Of a stretch of 10,444 nt of DNA, positions 1-5,576 are shown piece by piece. A program made the translations under genes and the position numbers. The notes beneath the pieces were generated by a model. The model was not told where the DNA came from, did no database searches, and saw only the letters and a list, made by a program, of their open reading frames with translations. The stretch comes from an uncultured Sutterella sp. (GTDB lineage: Bacteria > Pseudomonadota > Gammaproteobacteria > Burkholderiales > Burkholderiaceae_F): the NCBI GenBank assembly GCA_902493085.1, contig CABUOH010000023.1:1-10444 (forward strand). Reading direction: 5' to 3'. The stretch's first letter is position 1. Each line of letters starts with the position of its first letter.

Positions 1-102
1 ATGCCCGACGAGGAACAGGCCGACCAGATGATTCTCGGCACGACGGACACGTTCGAGCCCCGCGCCCCCAAGGTTGACCCCGGCGTTGCCGCCCAGCACT
101 GA
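1..102 (+). CDS. 3' end of an unrecognised protein gene
   Basis: Frame 1 is open from the left edge to a TGA at 100-102 and encodes 33 residues, acidic at first (MPDEEQADQMILGTTDTFEP) and ending in VAAQH. The ATG at base 1 may be only an internal methionine, because the gene probably begins outside the window. The segment has no membrane helix or motif that I recognise, so no function is assigned. It lies 24 bases before the next gene on the same strand and may be the previous member of the same transcript. Codon use fits the high-GC host. Confidence 0.5.
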   Translation: MPDEEQADQMILGTTDTFEPRAPKVDPGVAAQH

Positions 103-126
103 CACGTTTTAGAGAGGAGCATCATC

Positions 127-333
127 ATGAATCCTCAGATCGAACGCCTGCAGGCTCTCGTGGCGCAGCTCATCGCGCGCCTTGAACACGAAAGATCGGA
201 AAGCCGGCGTCTGGCCTCACAGCTTGCCTCCCGCGAAGCCGAGCTCGCTCAGATCAAGCGCCGCCTTGAAGACATGCGCCGCAAGGGCGAAGCGCTCTTC
301 AGCGCCTCCCGCAGCGGCGACTCCCGACTCTGA
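127..333 (+). CDS. Small coiled-coil protein, ZapB-like (TIGR02449-type)
   Basis: The product is 68 residues, nearly all predictable as one charged, leucine-rich coiled coil (IERLQALVAQLIARLEHE, then LASQLASREAELAQIKRRLE), followed by a short polar tail. A clear Shine-Dalgarno sequence, GAGAGGAG at about 112-119, sits 7 bases before the ATG and fixes the start. Small coiled-coil genes of this kind lie directly before zapA in many beta- and gammaproteobacteria, where they are annotated as TIGR02449 or ZapB-like cell-division proteins. The stop is 11 bases before zapA, so the two are almost certainly co-transcribed. A role in Z-ring organisation, through contact with ZapA, is inferred from this context. 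Sequence alone cannot separate it from other short coiled coils, so no gene symbol is given. Confidence 0.8.
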   Translation: MNPQIERLQALVAQLIARLEHERSESRRLASQLASREAELAQIKRRLEDMRRKGEALFSASRSGDSRL

Positions 334-344
334 AGGAGAACGCC

Positions 345-767
345 ATGCCTGAAGTAACCGTCAACATCTACAGCCGCACCTATCGGCTCGCCGTCAGCAC
401 GGGCGAGGAGGCCCTCATTCAGCGCTGCGCCGAGATCGTCGACAAGCAGATGAAGGCCATTCGCGAGGGCGGCAAGGTGATCAATCAGGATCAGATCGCC
501 GTGCTCGCTGCGCTCGAAGTCGCCTACGAGGCCAACAAAAACGTGCAGAAAAACGCCACGGACGTCCAACAGTCCGTGATCGAAAAGGACGCCGAGATCG
601 CCCGCCTCAAGGCCCGCATCGCCGAGCTCGAATCCCGCCCCGCTCCCGTCGCACCGTCCGAACCGGCCGCGGCAGCGGATGCGGAGACAGCGGCCGCCAT
701 CGAACGCCTCTGCCGTCAGTGCGAGCAGGCCATCTACGCGAACATGAACCGAGGCGCCGTCCTCTGA
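345..767 (+). CDS. zapA: Cell division protein ZapA
   Basis: ZapA binds FtsZ in the cytoplasm and cross-links protofilaments in the Z ring. The N-terminal globular domain is typical: a VTVNIYSRTYRLAV strand pair at residues 4-17, the EEALIQRCAEIVDKQMKAIR helix at 21-40, and GKVINQDQIAVLAALEVAYE at 43-62. A long coiled coil follows at about 63-98. The protein is 140 residues, longer than the usual 100-110. The extra part is an Ala/Pro linker (about 99-118) and a C-terminal helix holding a Cys-x-x-Cys pair (C123, C126). The Shine-Dalgarno GAAGGAGA lies just before the ATG. ssrS follows downstream, the arrangement widely kept in proteobacteria. Identity is secure; the role of the tail is unknown. 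Confidence 0.93.
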   Translation: MPEVTVNIYSRTYRLAVSTGEEALIQRCAEIVDKQMKAIREGGKVINQDQIAVLAALEVAYEANKNVQKNATDVQQSVIEKDAEIARLKARIAELESRPAPVAPSEPAAAADAETAAAIERLCRQCEQAIYANMNRGAVL

Positions 768-782
768 CGGGCCCGCTTTTCA

Positions 783-815
783 ATTTGCAACGGCCGCACA
801 CGCGGCGGCGCAAAT
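783..815. repeat. Imperfect dyad upstream of the 6S RNA -10 box
   Basis: ATTTGC at 783-788 is complementary to GCAAAT at 810-815. Inside it, GCCGC at 793-797 is complementary to GCGGC at 802-806 across an ACAC loop. Both arms share a centre near 799. The element covers the place where a -35 box for the 6S RNA promoter should be. It has no following T-run, so it is not a standard terminator. It could be an operator or a 3'-end hairpin of the zapA mRNA. Confidence 0.4.
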
Positions 816-819
816 CCGC

Positions 820-825
820 TACAAT
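820..825 (+). promoter_or_regulatory. Predicted -10 box of the 6S RNA promoter
   Basis: TACAAT at 820-825 matches the sigma-70 -10 consensus in five of six bases. It would start transcription near 831-833, just before the closing stem of the 6S RNA. No good -35 box stands 17 bases upstream, and TTGCAA at 785-790 is too far away. Confidence 0.6.
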
Positions 826-831
826 AAATTC

Positions 832-1014
832 AACCCTGTAGCGGAGAGCACCGGGCTCCAATGTTCCTAGAACCAATGCTAAACCCATTAGGTTGGCAGA
901 CTCGAGAGCCGATAGAGTGTGGTACACGCGTTGTTCCGCCCGTTCCGCTCCGGAGCCGACCGCCCTGAACTTCCGGTTCAGGTAACGTAGTCCAGCCCCG
1001 CTGCAGGTCCCAGT
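832..1014 (+). ncRNA. ssrS: 6S RNA (SsrS)
   Basis: 6S RNA mimics an open promoter and sequesters sigma-70 RNA polymerase holoenzyme, mainly in stationary phase. I see a full 6S-like fold. The closing stem is 835-844 (CCTGTAGCGG) with 998-1007 (CCGCTGCAGG), one G-U pair. It extends through 853-857/989-993 and 861-865/984-988. The central bubble is 866-890 opposite 962-983. The 3' strand of the bubble carries the hairpin CCTGAAC-TTCCG-GTTCAGG at 964-982, the counterpart of the hairpin at the same place in E. coli 6S RNA. The apical arm opens with 891-897/955-961. Position between zapA and the next gene, and a length of about 183 bases (E. coli 184), agree. Ends are set from the -10 box and the closing stem and are good to a few bases. 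No protein-coding frame here is credible. Confidence 0.92.
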
Positions 1015-1018
1015 TTCC

Positions 1019-1053
1019 AACGGGCAGTCCTTCCAAAGGGGACTGCCCGTTTT
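1019..1053 (+). terminator. Intrinsic terminator after 6S RNA
   Basis: AACGGGCAGTCC at 1019-1030 and GGACTGCCCGTT at 1040-1051 form a perfect 12-base-pair stem with a 9-base loop. Four Ts follow (1050-1053, two of them in the stem). It begins a few bases after the expected 3' end of 6S RNA and ends 16 bases before the EVE-domain start codon. Confidence 0.85.
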
Positions 1054-1069
1054 GCTAAGCCAAGTTCCC

Positions 1070-1570
1070 ATGACCCACGCAACCGTTACGGAAGACCTTC
1101 TGCGCACCGCCCGCCGCTTCTGGCTCATGAAGACGGAGCCCGGCGAATGCTCCATTGACGACGCGCTCGCCGCACCCGGACGCCGGGTTTCATGGTTCGG
1201 CATCCGCAACTATCAGGCGAGAAACTTCATGCGCGACGACATGACGGTCGGAGATGCGGTGCTCTTTTACCACTCGAGCTGCCCGAAGCCCGGCATTGCG
1301 GGCATCGCTCGGATTGCCTCGGACGTCTATCCGGACGAGCTGCAGTTCGATCCACAAAGCGAGTACTACGACCCGAAGAGCACGCGGGAAAAGCCCCGCT
1401 GGCTCACGCTCGACGTCGAGGCGCTCTTCAAGTGTCCGGTCGTGGAGATCGGACGCCTTCGCGAAGCGCCCGAACTTGCCGGCATGCGCGTACTTCAGAA
1501 GGGCAATCGTCTCTCAATCACGCCCGTCGAGAAGGCGGAATTCGCCTTCATCGTCCAAAACCTTCTTTGA
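1070..1570 (+). CDS. EVE domain-containing protein
   Basis: This is a cytoplasmic 166-residue protein made of a single EVE domain (PUA-like fold, PF01878, the thymocyte nuclear protein 1 type). Hallmarks are FWLMKTEPGECSIDD at 17-31, VSWFGIRNYQARNFMRDDM at about 41-59, the VLFYHSS strand, the GIAGIARI strand, and a C-terminal NRLSITPVEKAEF. EVE domains bind modified bases in nucleic acid; the ligand of this one is unknown. The frame stays open back to a TTG at 1052, but that overlaps the 6S terminator, so ATG 1070 is preferred. ATG 1127 would cut into the domain. No convincing Shine-Dalgarno sequence precedes 1070. The gene must depend on read-through of the terminator or on a promoter within the 6S region. 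It meets lgt tail to tail with 9 bases between the stops. Confidence 0.88.
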   Translation: MTHATVTEDLLRTARRFWLMKTEPGECSIDDALAAPGRRVSWFGIRNYQARNFMRDDMTVGDAVLFYHSSCPKPGIAGIARIASDVYPDELQFDPQSEYYDPKSTREKPRWLTLDVEALFKCPVVEIGRLREAPELAGMRVLQKGNRLSITPVEKAEFAFIVQNLL

Positions 1571-1579
1571 CGGCGTACA

Positions 1580-2386
1580 TCAGGATCGAGTTCGAGCGGC
1601 CCCGGCCTTTCCGAGTGCTCCCGCCATCACGATGAGGCCAAGGACAATGAGCGGAAGCGTGAGCCACTGCCCGCGGGAAAGGCCCAGCGCCTGCAGCCCC
1701 AAAAAGGCGTCGGGTTCGCGGAACCATTCGACCACGAAGCGGGCAACGCCGTAGCCCGCGCAAAAGAGGCCGGATATGAAGCCTGCGGCCCTGGGTCTTC
1801 TCGACGCCCACCAAAGCAGCGCGAAGAGGAAAAGCCCCTCGCCGAAGGCTTCGTAGAGCTGTGAAGGATGGCGCGCAATGCTGTCCCCCGCCTGCGGAAA
1901 AACCATCGCCCACGGCAGCGCCGGATCAGCCGGACGTCCCCAGAGTTCGCCGTTGATGAAGTTGCCGATTCTCCCGAGCATGAGTCCCAGCGGCACAAGC
2001 GGTGCAACGAAGTCCGAAATCGTCCAGAACGAAAGCTTGTGCAGGCGGCCGTAGAGAATCATCACGGCAATCACGCCGAGCAGCCCCCCGTGAGCGCTCA
2101 TGCCGCCCTCCCAGACATGCAGGATCTGCATGGGATGCGAGAGGTAGAACGCCGGCTGATAAAAGAGGCAGTAGCCCAAACGCCCGCCCAGGATCACGCC
2201 GAAGATGCCGTAAAAGAGCAGGTTTTCCAGATCCTCGCCCGACACGCCACGCCACGATTCGGCGCTCCTTCGCTTGCCCAGAAGCCAAAAGCAGAAGAAG
2301 CCCGCCAAATACATGAGGCCGTACCAGCGTACGGCAAGCGGTCCGAGACTGAAGGCGACGGGGTCGAACTGAGGATGAATAAGCAT
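1580..2386 (-). CDS. lgt: Prolipoprotein diacylglyceryl transferase Lgt
   Basis: Lgt is an inner-membrane enzyme that moves diacylglycerol from phosphatidylglycerol to the lipobox cysteine of prolipoproteins, the first step of lipoprotein maturation. The 268-residue product has the expected hydrophobic segments. Motifs: HPQFDPVAFSLGPLAVRWYG at 4-23; GGMSAHGGLLG at 94-104, whose His99 corresponds to the essential E. coli His103; the Lgt signature GRIGNFINGELWGR at 138-151; HPSQLYEA at 173-180; and ARFVVEWFREPD at 215-226, with the arginine matching E. coli Arg239. The frame stays open far upstream, but that extension runs antisense to thiM and has no Lgt similarity; the family N-terminus fits the ATG at 2386. 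No strong Shine-Dalgarno sequence is visible. It is divergent from thiM. Confidence 0.95.
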   Translation of the reverse strand: MLIHPQFDPVAFSLGPLAVRWYGLMYLAGFFCFWLLGKRRSAESWRGVSGEDLENLLFYGIFGVILGGRLGYCLFYQPAFYLSHPMQILHVWEGGMSAHGGLLGVIAVMILYGRLHKLSFWTISDFVAPLVPLGLMLGRIGNFINGELWGRPADPALPWAMVFPQAGDSIARHPSQLYEAFGEGLFLFALLWWASRRPRAAGFISGLFCAGYGVARFVVEWFREPDAFLGLQALGLSRGQWLTLPLIVLGLIVMAGALGKAGAARTRS

Positions 2387-2439
2387 GGGCGTATGTTTGG
2401 CAAAATGTTGTGAGAGCCATCCGCGAAGGATCAAGCGGG

Positions 2440-2446
2440 TATTATG
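2440..2446. promoter_or_regulatory. Possible overlapping -10 boxes, divergent lgt/thiM
   Basis: TATTAT (2440-2445) on the + strand and CATAAT (2441-2446) on the - strand each match TATAAT in five of six bases. They overlap in the spacer between the two divergent genes. On the + strand the transcript would start near 2452, ahead of the thiM ATG at 2486. On the - strand it would start near 2434, ahead of lgt. Neither has a good -35 box at 17 bases, so confidence is low. Confidence 0.3.
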
Positions 2447-2464
2447 AAGCCTTCGGAACCTTTT

Positions 2465-2479
2465 GGCTTCGGCCTTTTT
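2465..2479 (+). promoter_or_regulatory. UUCG hairpin with U-tract in the thiM leader
   Basis: GGC-TTCG-GCC at 2465-2474 is a short hairpin with the very stable C(UUCG)G tetraloop, followed at once by five Ts (2475-2479). GAAGCC at 2446-2451 could pair with GGCTTC at 2465-2470 as a competing structure. It ends only six bases before the thiM ATG. It looks like a small attenuator or terminator, but the stem is only three pairs. No TPP riboswitch motif is present. Confidence 0.3.
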
Positions 2480-2485
2480 CACAAA

Positions 2486-3283
2486 ATGACCGCACCCCTG
2501 CTTTCGGGCGCCGACGCCGCCCGCCATCTCGAGCTTCTTCGCGGCGCCCGCCCGCTCGTACACTGTCTCACGAACGAAGTCGTGCAGGAAATCACCGCCA
2601 ACGTTCTGCTTGCCGCCGGCGCTTCTCCCGCCATGGTGGTTGCCGAGGAAGAGGCCGGATTCTTTGCCGGCATCGCCGGCGGCGTCCTGATCAACATCGG
2701 CACGCCCTACCCCTCGCGCCTGCGCGCCATGCATGCCTCTGCCGACGCAGCCCGAGCCGCAGGCCGTCCCTGGGTGCTCGACCCCGTCGCGGCGGGCGGC
2801 ATTCCCTGGCGTGACGGCATCATTCGGGAATTCGTCGAAAAGCGCCCGACCGTCATTCGCGGCAATGCCAGCGAGATTCTCGCCCTCGCGGGCGAAAAAG
2901 CCGGCGGCAAAGGCGTCGACAGCACGGATTCGTCCCACGCGGCCGTTGAGGCCGCCGTGCGCTTGGCCACGGAAGCGGGCTCGATCGTCGTCGTGACGGG
3001 AGAGACCGACTACGTGACGGACGGCACCCAAACGCTGCGCGTCACCGGCGGCGATCCGATGGCCACGCTTGTCGTCGGCACGGGCTGCTCGCTCTCCGCG
3101 CTTGTCGCCGCCTTCTGCGCCGTCTCCGAAGACCGCCTGAAGGCCTCGGCCGCTGCCTGTGCGCTGGCAAAAAGGGCTGCGGAAGCGGCGAGATCGAGCT
3201 CTTCCGGGCCCGGCAGCTTTCACAACGCCTATCTCGACGCGCTCTACCGCATTCAGCCCGCCGACTTCTCCTGCAACGCATGA
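2486..3283 (+). CDS. thiM: Hydroxyethylthiazole kinase ThiM
   Basis: ThiM phosphorylates 4-methyl-5-(2-hydroxyethyl)thiazole with ATP in the cytoplasm, giving the thiazole phosphate that ThiE couples. Motifs in the 265-residue product: PLVHCLTNEVVQEITANVLL at 23-42, LINIGT at 68-73, PWVLDPVAAGG at 95-105, PTVIRGNASEI at 121-131, GGKGVDS at 140-146, VVVTGETDYVTDG at 168-180, and the anion-hole/active-site GTGCSLSA at 198-205 with Cys201. The frame extends upstream to an ATG at 2444. I chose 2486 because it places PLVHC at residue 23, as I recall for E. coli ThiM, and because a possible -10 box overlaps 2444. No Shine-Dalgarno sequence decides the question. The stop overlaps the start region of thiE, so the two genes are translationally close. 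Confidence 0.93.
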   Translation: MTAPLLSGADAARHLELLRGARPLVHCLTNEVVQEITANVLLAAGASPAMVVAEEEAGFFAGIAGGVLINIGTPYPSRLRAMHASADAARAAGRPWVLDPVAAGGIPWRDGIIREFVEKRPTVIRGNASEILALAGEKAGGKGVDSTDSSHAAVEAAVRLATEAGSIVVVTGETDYVTDGTQTLRVTGGDPMATLVVGTGCSLSALVAAFCAVSEDRLKASAAACALAKRAAEAARSSSSGPGSFHNAYLDALYRIQPADFSCNA

Positions 3284-3291
3284 GGTCCGCC

Positions 3292-3936
3292 ATGACCGAC
3301 AACGCAAGACTTCGCCAGCTTCTTCGGCTTTATCTGGTGCTTGACCCGGACCTTTGCGGCGGGCCCGAGGGCATGGTTCAAACAGCCGAGGCCGCAGCAA
3401 GCGCCGGCGTCACGGCCGTGCAGCTCCGGGCCCCGGCCTGGAAAAAGCGTCTTTATGCCGAATGCGGCAGGGCGCTTCTCAAGGCCTTGGCTCCTCATGA
3501 CGTGCCGCTTTTCATCAACGATCATGCGGACGTCGCCGTTGCCATCGGCGCGCACGGCGTGCATGTCGGCCAGTCGGACCTTTCGCCCGAAGACTGCCGC
3601 CGGCTGATGCCGCCCGGCATGCTGCTCGGCCTCTCCGTTTCCAACCGGCCGGAATGCCTTCAGGTGGACGCCTCGCTCGTCGACTACATCGGCATCGGCC
3701 CCTACCGTGCCACAGCCACCAAGAAGGATGCGGCCGCAGCAATTGGACTTGAAGGGCTCGCGGACATCGTCGGCTGTTCACCTTGCCCCTCGGTTGCCAT
3801 CGGCGGCATCAAGACGCCCGACGTAGGCTCCGTCATGCAGTCCGGCGTCGACGGCATTGCCGTCGTTTCCGCGATCTGCGGACAGCCCGACGTGCGTCTT
3901 GCCGTCAAGTCGCTTCTCGACGCCATGCCGTCCTGA
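3292..3936 (+). CDS. thiE: Thiamine phosphate synthase ThiE
   Basis: ThiE joins the thiazole phosphate and hydroxymethylpyrimidine pyrophosphate to give thiamine phosphate; it is a cytoplasmic TIM barrel. The 214-residue product has LYLVLDPDLCGG at 13-24, VQLR at 43-46, the FINDHADVAVAIGAHGVHVG core at 74-93 with N76, D77 and D96, GLSVSN at 113-118, DYIGIGPYRATATKKDA at 131-147, and the phosphate-binding AIGGI at 169-173. The usual QLREK is QLRAP here, so the lysine that contacts pyrophosphate in B. subtilis ThiE is proline. ATG 3292 is chosen because GAGG at 3282-3285 sits six bases before it; ATG 3280, overlapping the thiM stop as ATGA, has no ribosome-binding site and would add four residues. 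No thiD is nearby. Confidence 0.93.
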   Translation: MTDNARLRQLLRLYLVLDPDLCGGPEGMVQTAEAAASAGVTAVQLRAPAWKKRLYAECGRALLKALAPHDVPLFINDHADVAVAIGAHGVHVGQSDLSPEDCRRLMPPGMLLGLSVSNRPECLQVDASLVDYIGIGPYRATATKKDAAAAIGLEGLADIVGCSPCPSVAIGGIKTPDVGSVMQSGVDGIAVVSAICGQPDVRLAVKSLLDAMPS

Positions 3937-3966
3937 TTGTCTTTCGCGTTGATTGTCTTTCGCGTT
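3935..3966. repeat. Perfect 16-bp tandem duplication at the thiE stop
   Basis: GATTGTCTTTCGCGTT occurs at 3935-3950 and again, without a gap, at 3951-3966. The thiE TGA stop (3934-3936) straddles the start of the first copy, so both copies are otherwise non-coding. It looks like a recent slippage-type duplication. No function is evident. Confidence 0.85.
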
Positions 3967-4002
3967 TCCCTACCCTCAAGACGTGGCATGATGACTGCAG
4001 AA

Positions 4003-4023
4003 GCGGGCCCGCTCCGAGCCCGC
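4003..4023 (+). other. GC-rich hairpin between thiE and the DUF2868 gene
   Basis: GCGGGC at 4003-4008 pairs with GCCCGC at 4018-4023 across a 9-base loop; a self-palindrome GCGGGCCCGC also lies at 4003-4012. Only GCATTT follows, not a proper T-run, so it is at best a weak terminator for thiE. It could also be a structure in the 5' leader of the next gene, ten bases away. Confidence 0.35.
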
Positions 4024-4033
4024 GCATTTCGTC

Positions 4034-5530
4034 ATGCACGTCGTCCGCCCGCCCATGTCCGACTCCACTCCTTCCTTCATTGAGCTCTCTGAAAGCGATG
4101 CCCGCGACGTTCTCTTTGCCGAAGCGCTCGAGAAAAAGGCCGCAGGCGAAGGACGCTGGAGCAACTCTGACCGCGACGCGGCCACGCGAGACGCCAAACG
4201 CCTCGCGGGCGAGCACGCCGCCCTCAAGCACTTTCTTCCGCTGCGCTCGCGGCTCGTGGCCGCTCGTCTGCACGAAGATCCTGACGGTGCGTTCGGCACG
4301 GCTCTCTTTCATCGTGCGGCTCTCGCGCTCACCCTCGTTCTCGGGCTGACCGCACTCGTGAGCGGCATGCTGACAGACCGTCTGGCGACTGAAGGCGCTC
4401 GGATCAATCTGCTTTCTCCGCCGCTCCTTCTTCTCGTTCTCTGGAACCTCGCCGTCTACCTGCTGATCCTTCTCAAGTTCCTAGTGCCCAGCAGGGTGTC
4501 TTCGCATCTTCTTCCCCTGCGTGAATGCCTTTCCAAGATCCTGCTCAAAGCTGCCGGCGCCACTAGTGCCTCCATTGAGGCCCGCGGAGCGATCTTCATG
4601 CCTCAATGCCGCTGGCTTGTCGCCCGTGCCCTGCACATTGCCGCCATCCTGTTTGCGGTCGGCCTTCTAACCGGCATGGCCGTACGGGGCATCGGCACCG
4701 CCTACCATGTCGGATGGGAAAGCACGTGGCTGGCAGGCAACCCGCAAGCCGTGCACGCCGTTCTGAGCGTCATCTACGGGCACCTGCCCTTTTGCGATCC
4801 GATTCCGGACGCGGACACCGTCGCTGCACTGGCCTTTGATGCACAGAGCCCCTCCGCCGCCGACGCGGCACCCTGGCTTTTGCGTCTGATGTGCCTTATT
4901 GCACTCACGGTCATCCTGCCCCGTCTGCTGCTTGTTCTGAAAAGCGCCTTCGGGCTTGCCGCAAGCCGCCGACGCGTTCGCATCGCCCTTGAGTCGCCCT
5001 ACTACCGTGCGGTTCTCTCGGCATCCTCCGCCCCTGCCGTCCGAACCGTTCTCATCGTCGACAGCACGGGAAGCGCAGAGAATCTCACCGCCGGCTGGCA
5101 GGCTTTCAAGACAAAGTTGCAGGCAGAACAGTCTGAATTCGGTGACGTCGAGCTTCTGGCCGAGAGTGCGTGGGACGGCACCATGAACGAGCTTCTAGCC
5201 GACCTCAAGCCTGCAGTCCTCTATCGAATGCTTCTGGTCTTTGATCCCGCCGCCACGCCGGAAGCCGAAGTGCACGGTGCCATGATGGAGGCGGCCTCGA
5301 CCTGGTGCGCGTCGCATCAAAGCCCCGCTCCGACCGTTATCCTTGACCTCTCCCGCCTCCACGAGAGATTCGGGCGAGAGAGCGCCGCGGCCGGCAGCCG
5401 AACGGCTCTCTGGCAGACCTTTGCCGCAGAGCGCGGCCTCAAGACGCTTGCCGCCGACATGACCCAAGGAGAAGATGCCGATCGTCTCCGCTCAGCCCTG
5501 ACGGCCCATCCCGATGCGCTGAAGCCCTGA
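4034..5530 (+). CDS. DUF2868 domain-containing membrane protein
   Basis: This 498-residue protein fits the DUF2868 family, known as a gene neighbour of DUF3482 GTPases; no biochemical role is established that I know of. The N-terminal part (about 15-85) is charged and helical. Four likely membrane helices follow at about 95-113, 125-150, 195-218 and 282-308. The loop at about 219-281 probably lies outside the inner membrane. The C-terminal part (about 334-495) is soluble with alternating strands and helices (VRTVLIVDST; AVLYRMLLVFDPAA; PTVILDLSRLHERFG), resembling a Rossmann-like fold but lacking a P-loop. Start is uncertain: ATG 4055 (MSDSTPSF) is in frame and neither ATG has a Shine-Dalgarno sequence. 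The stop is 46 bases before the GTPase gene, so the two are probably one functional unit. Confidence 0.8.
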   Translation: MHVVRPPMSDSTPSFIELSESDARDVLFAEALEKKAAGEGRWSNSDRDAATRDAKRLAGEHAALKHFLPLRSRLVAARLHEDPDGAFGTALFHRAALALTLVLGLTALVSGMLTDRLATEGARINLLSPPLLLLVLWNLAVYLLILLKFLVPSRVSSHLLPLRECLSKILLKAAGATSASIEARGAIFMPQCRWLVARALHIAAILFAVGLLTGMAVRGIGTAYHVGWESTWLAGNPQAVHAVLSVIYGHLPFCDPIPDADTVAALAFDAQSPSAADAAPWLLRLMCLIALTVILPRLLLVLKSAFGLAASRRRVRIALESPYYRAVLSASSAPAVRTVLIVDSTGSAENLTAGWQAFKTKLQAEQSEFGDVELLAESAWDGTMNELLADLKPAVLYRMLLVFDPAATPEAEVHGAMMEAASTWCASHQSPAPTVILDLSRLHERFGRESAAAGSRTALWQTFAAERGLKTLAADMTQGEDADRLRSALTAHPDALKP

Positions 5531-5536
5531 ACCAAG

Positions 5537-5545
5537 TGCGATAAT
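5537..5545 (+). promoter_or_regulatory. Possible extended -10 promoter before the GTPase gene
   Basis: TGCGATAAT at 5537-5545 combines the extended TGn element with GATAAT, a five-of-six match to the -10 consensus. It would start transcription about 25 bases before the ATG at 5577. The -35 region lies inside the end of the previous gene and is poor. It may give the GTPase and DUF486 genes their own promoter. Confidence 0.35.
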
Positions 5546-5576
5546 TCCCACAATCAATCTGAAAACGCATCCCGCC

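Noticed and set aside
768..780. Terminator directly after zapA (GGGCCCGCTTTT)
   Set aside because: The only symmetry is a very short GGGCCC palindrome with no loop, which cannot form a hairpin followed by the T-run.
906..913. GAGCCGAT inside the 6S RNA, identical to the bases at the E. coli pRNA start
   Set aside because: In the fold traced here it lies within the apical arm, about 40 bases further from the 5' end than U44 of E. coli, so it is probably coincidence rather than the template start.
607..1209. 200-codon - strand open frame across the zapA end, the 6S gene and the EVE start
   Set aside because: It overlaps a structured RNA gene and two real genes, its composition is Arg/Gly-rich low-meaning sequence, and no motif is present.
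2387..2485. TPP riboswitch before thiM
   Set aside because: The leader is under 100 bases and lacks the CTGAGA-type and other conserved thi-box elements.
2387..3400. Long - strand open frame upstream of lgt (about 340 extra codons)
   Set aside because: It runs antisense to thiM, has no Lgt similarity and is a GC-rich shadow frame; the family N-terminus begins at 2386.
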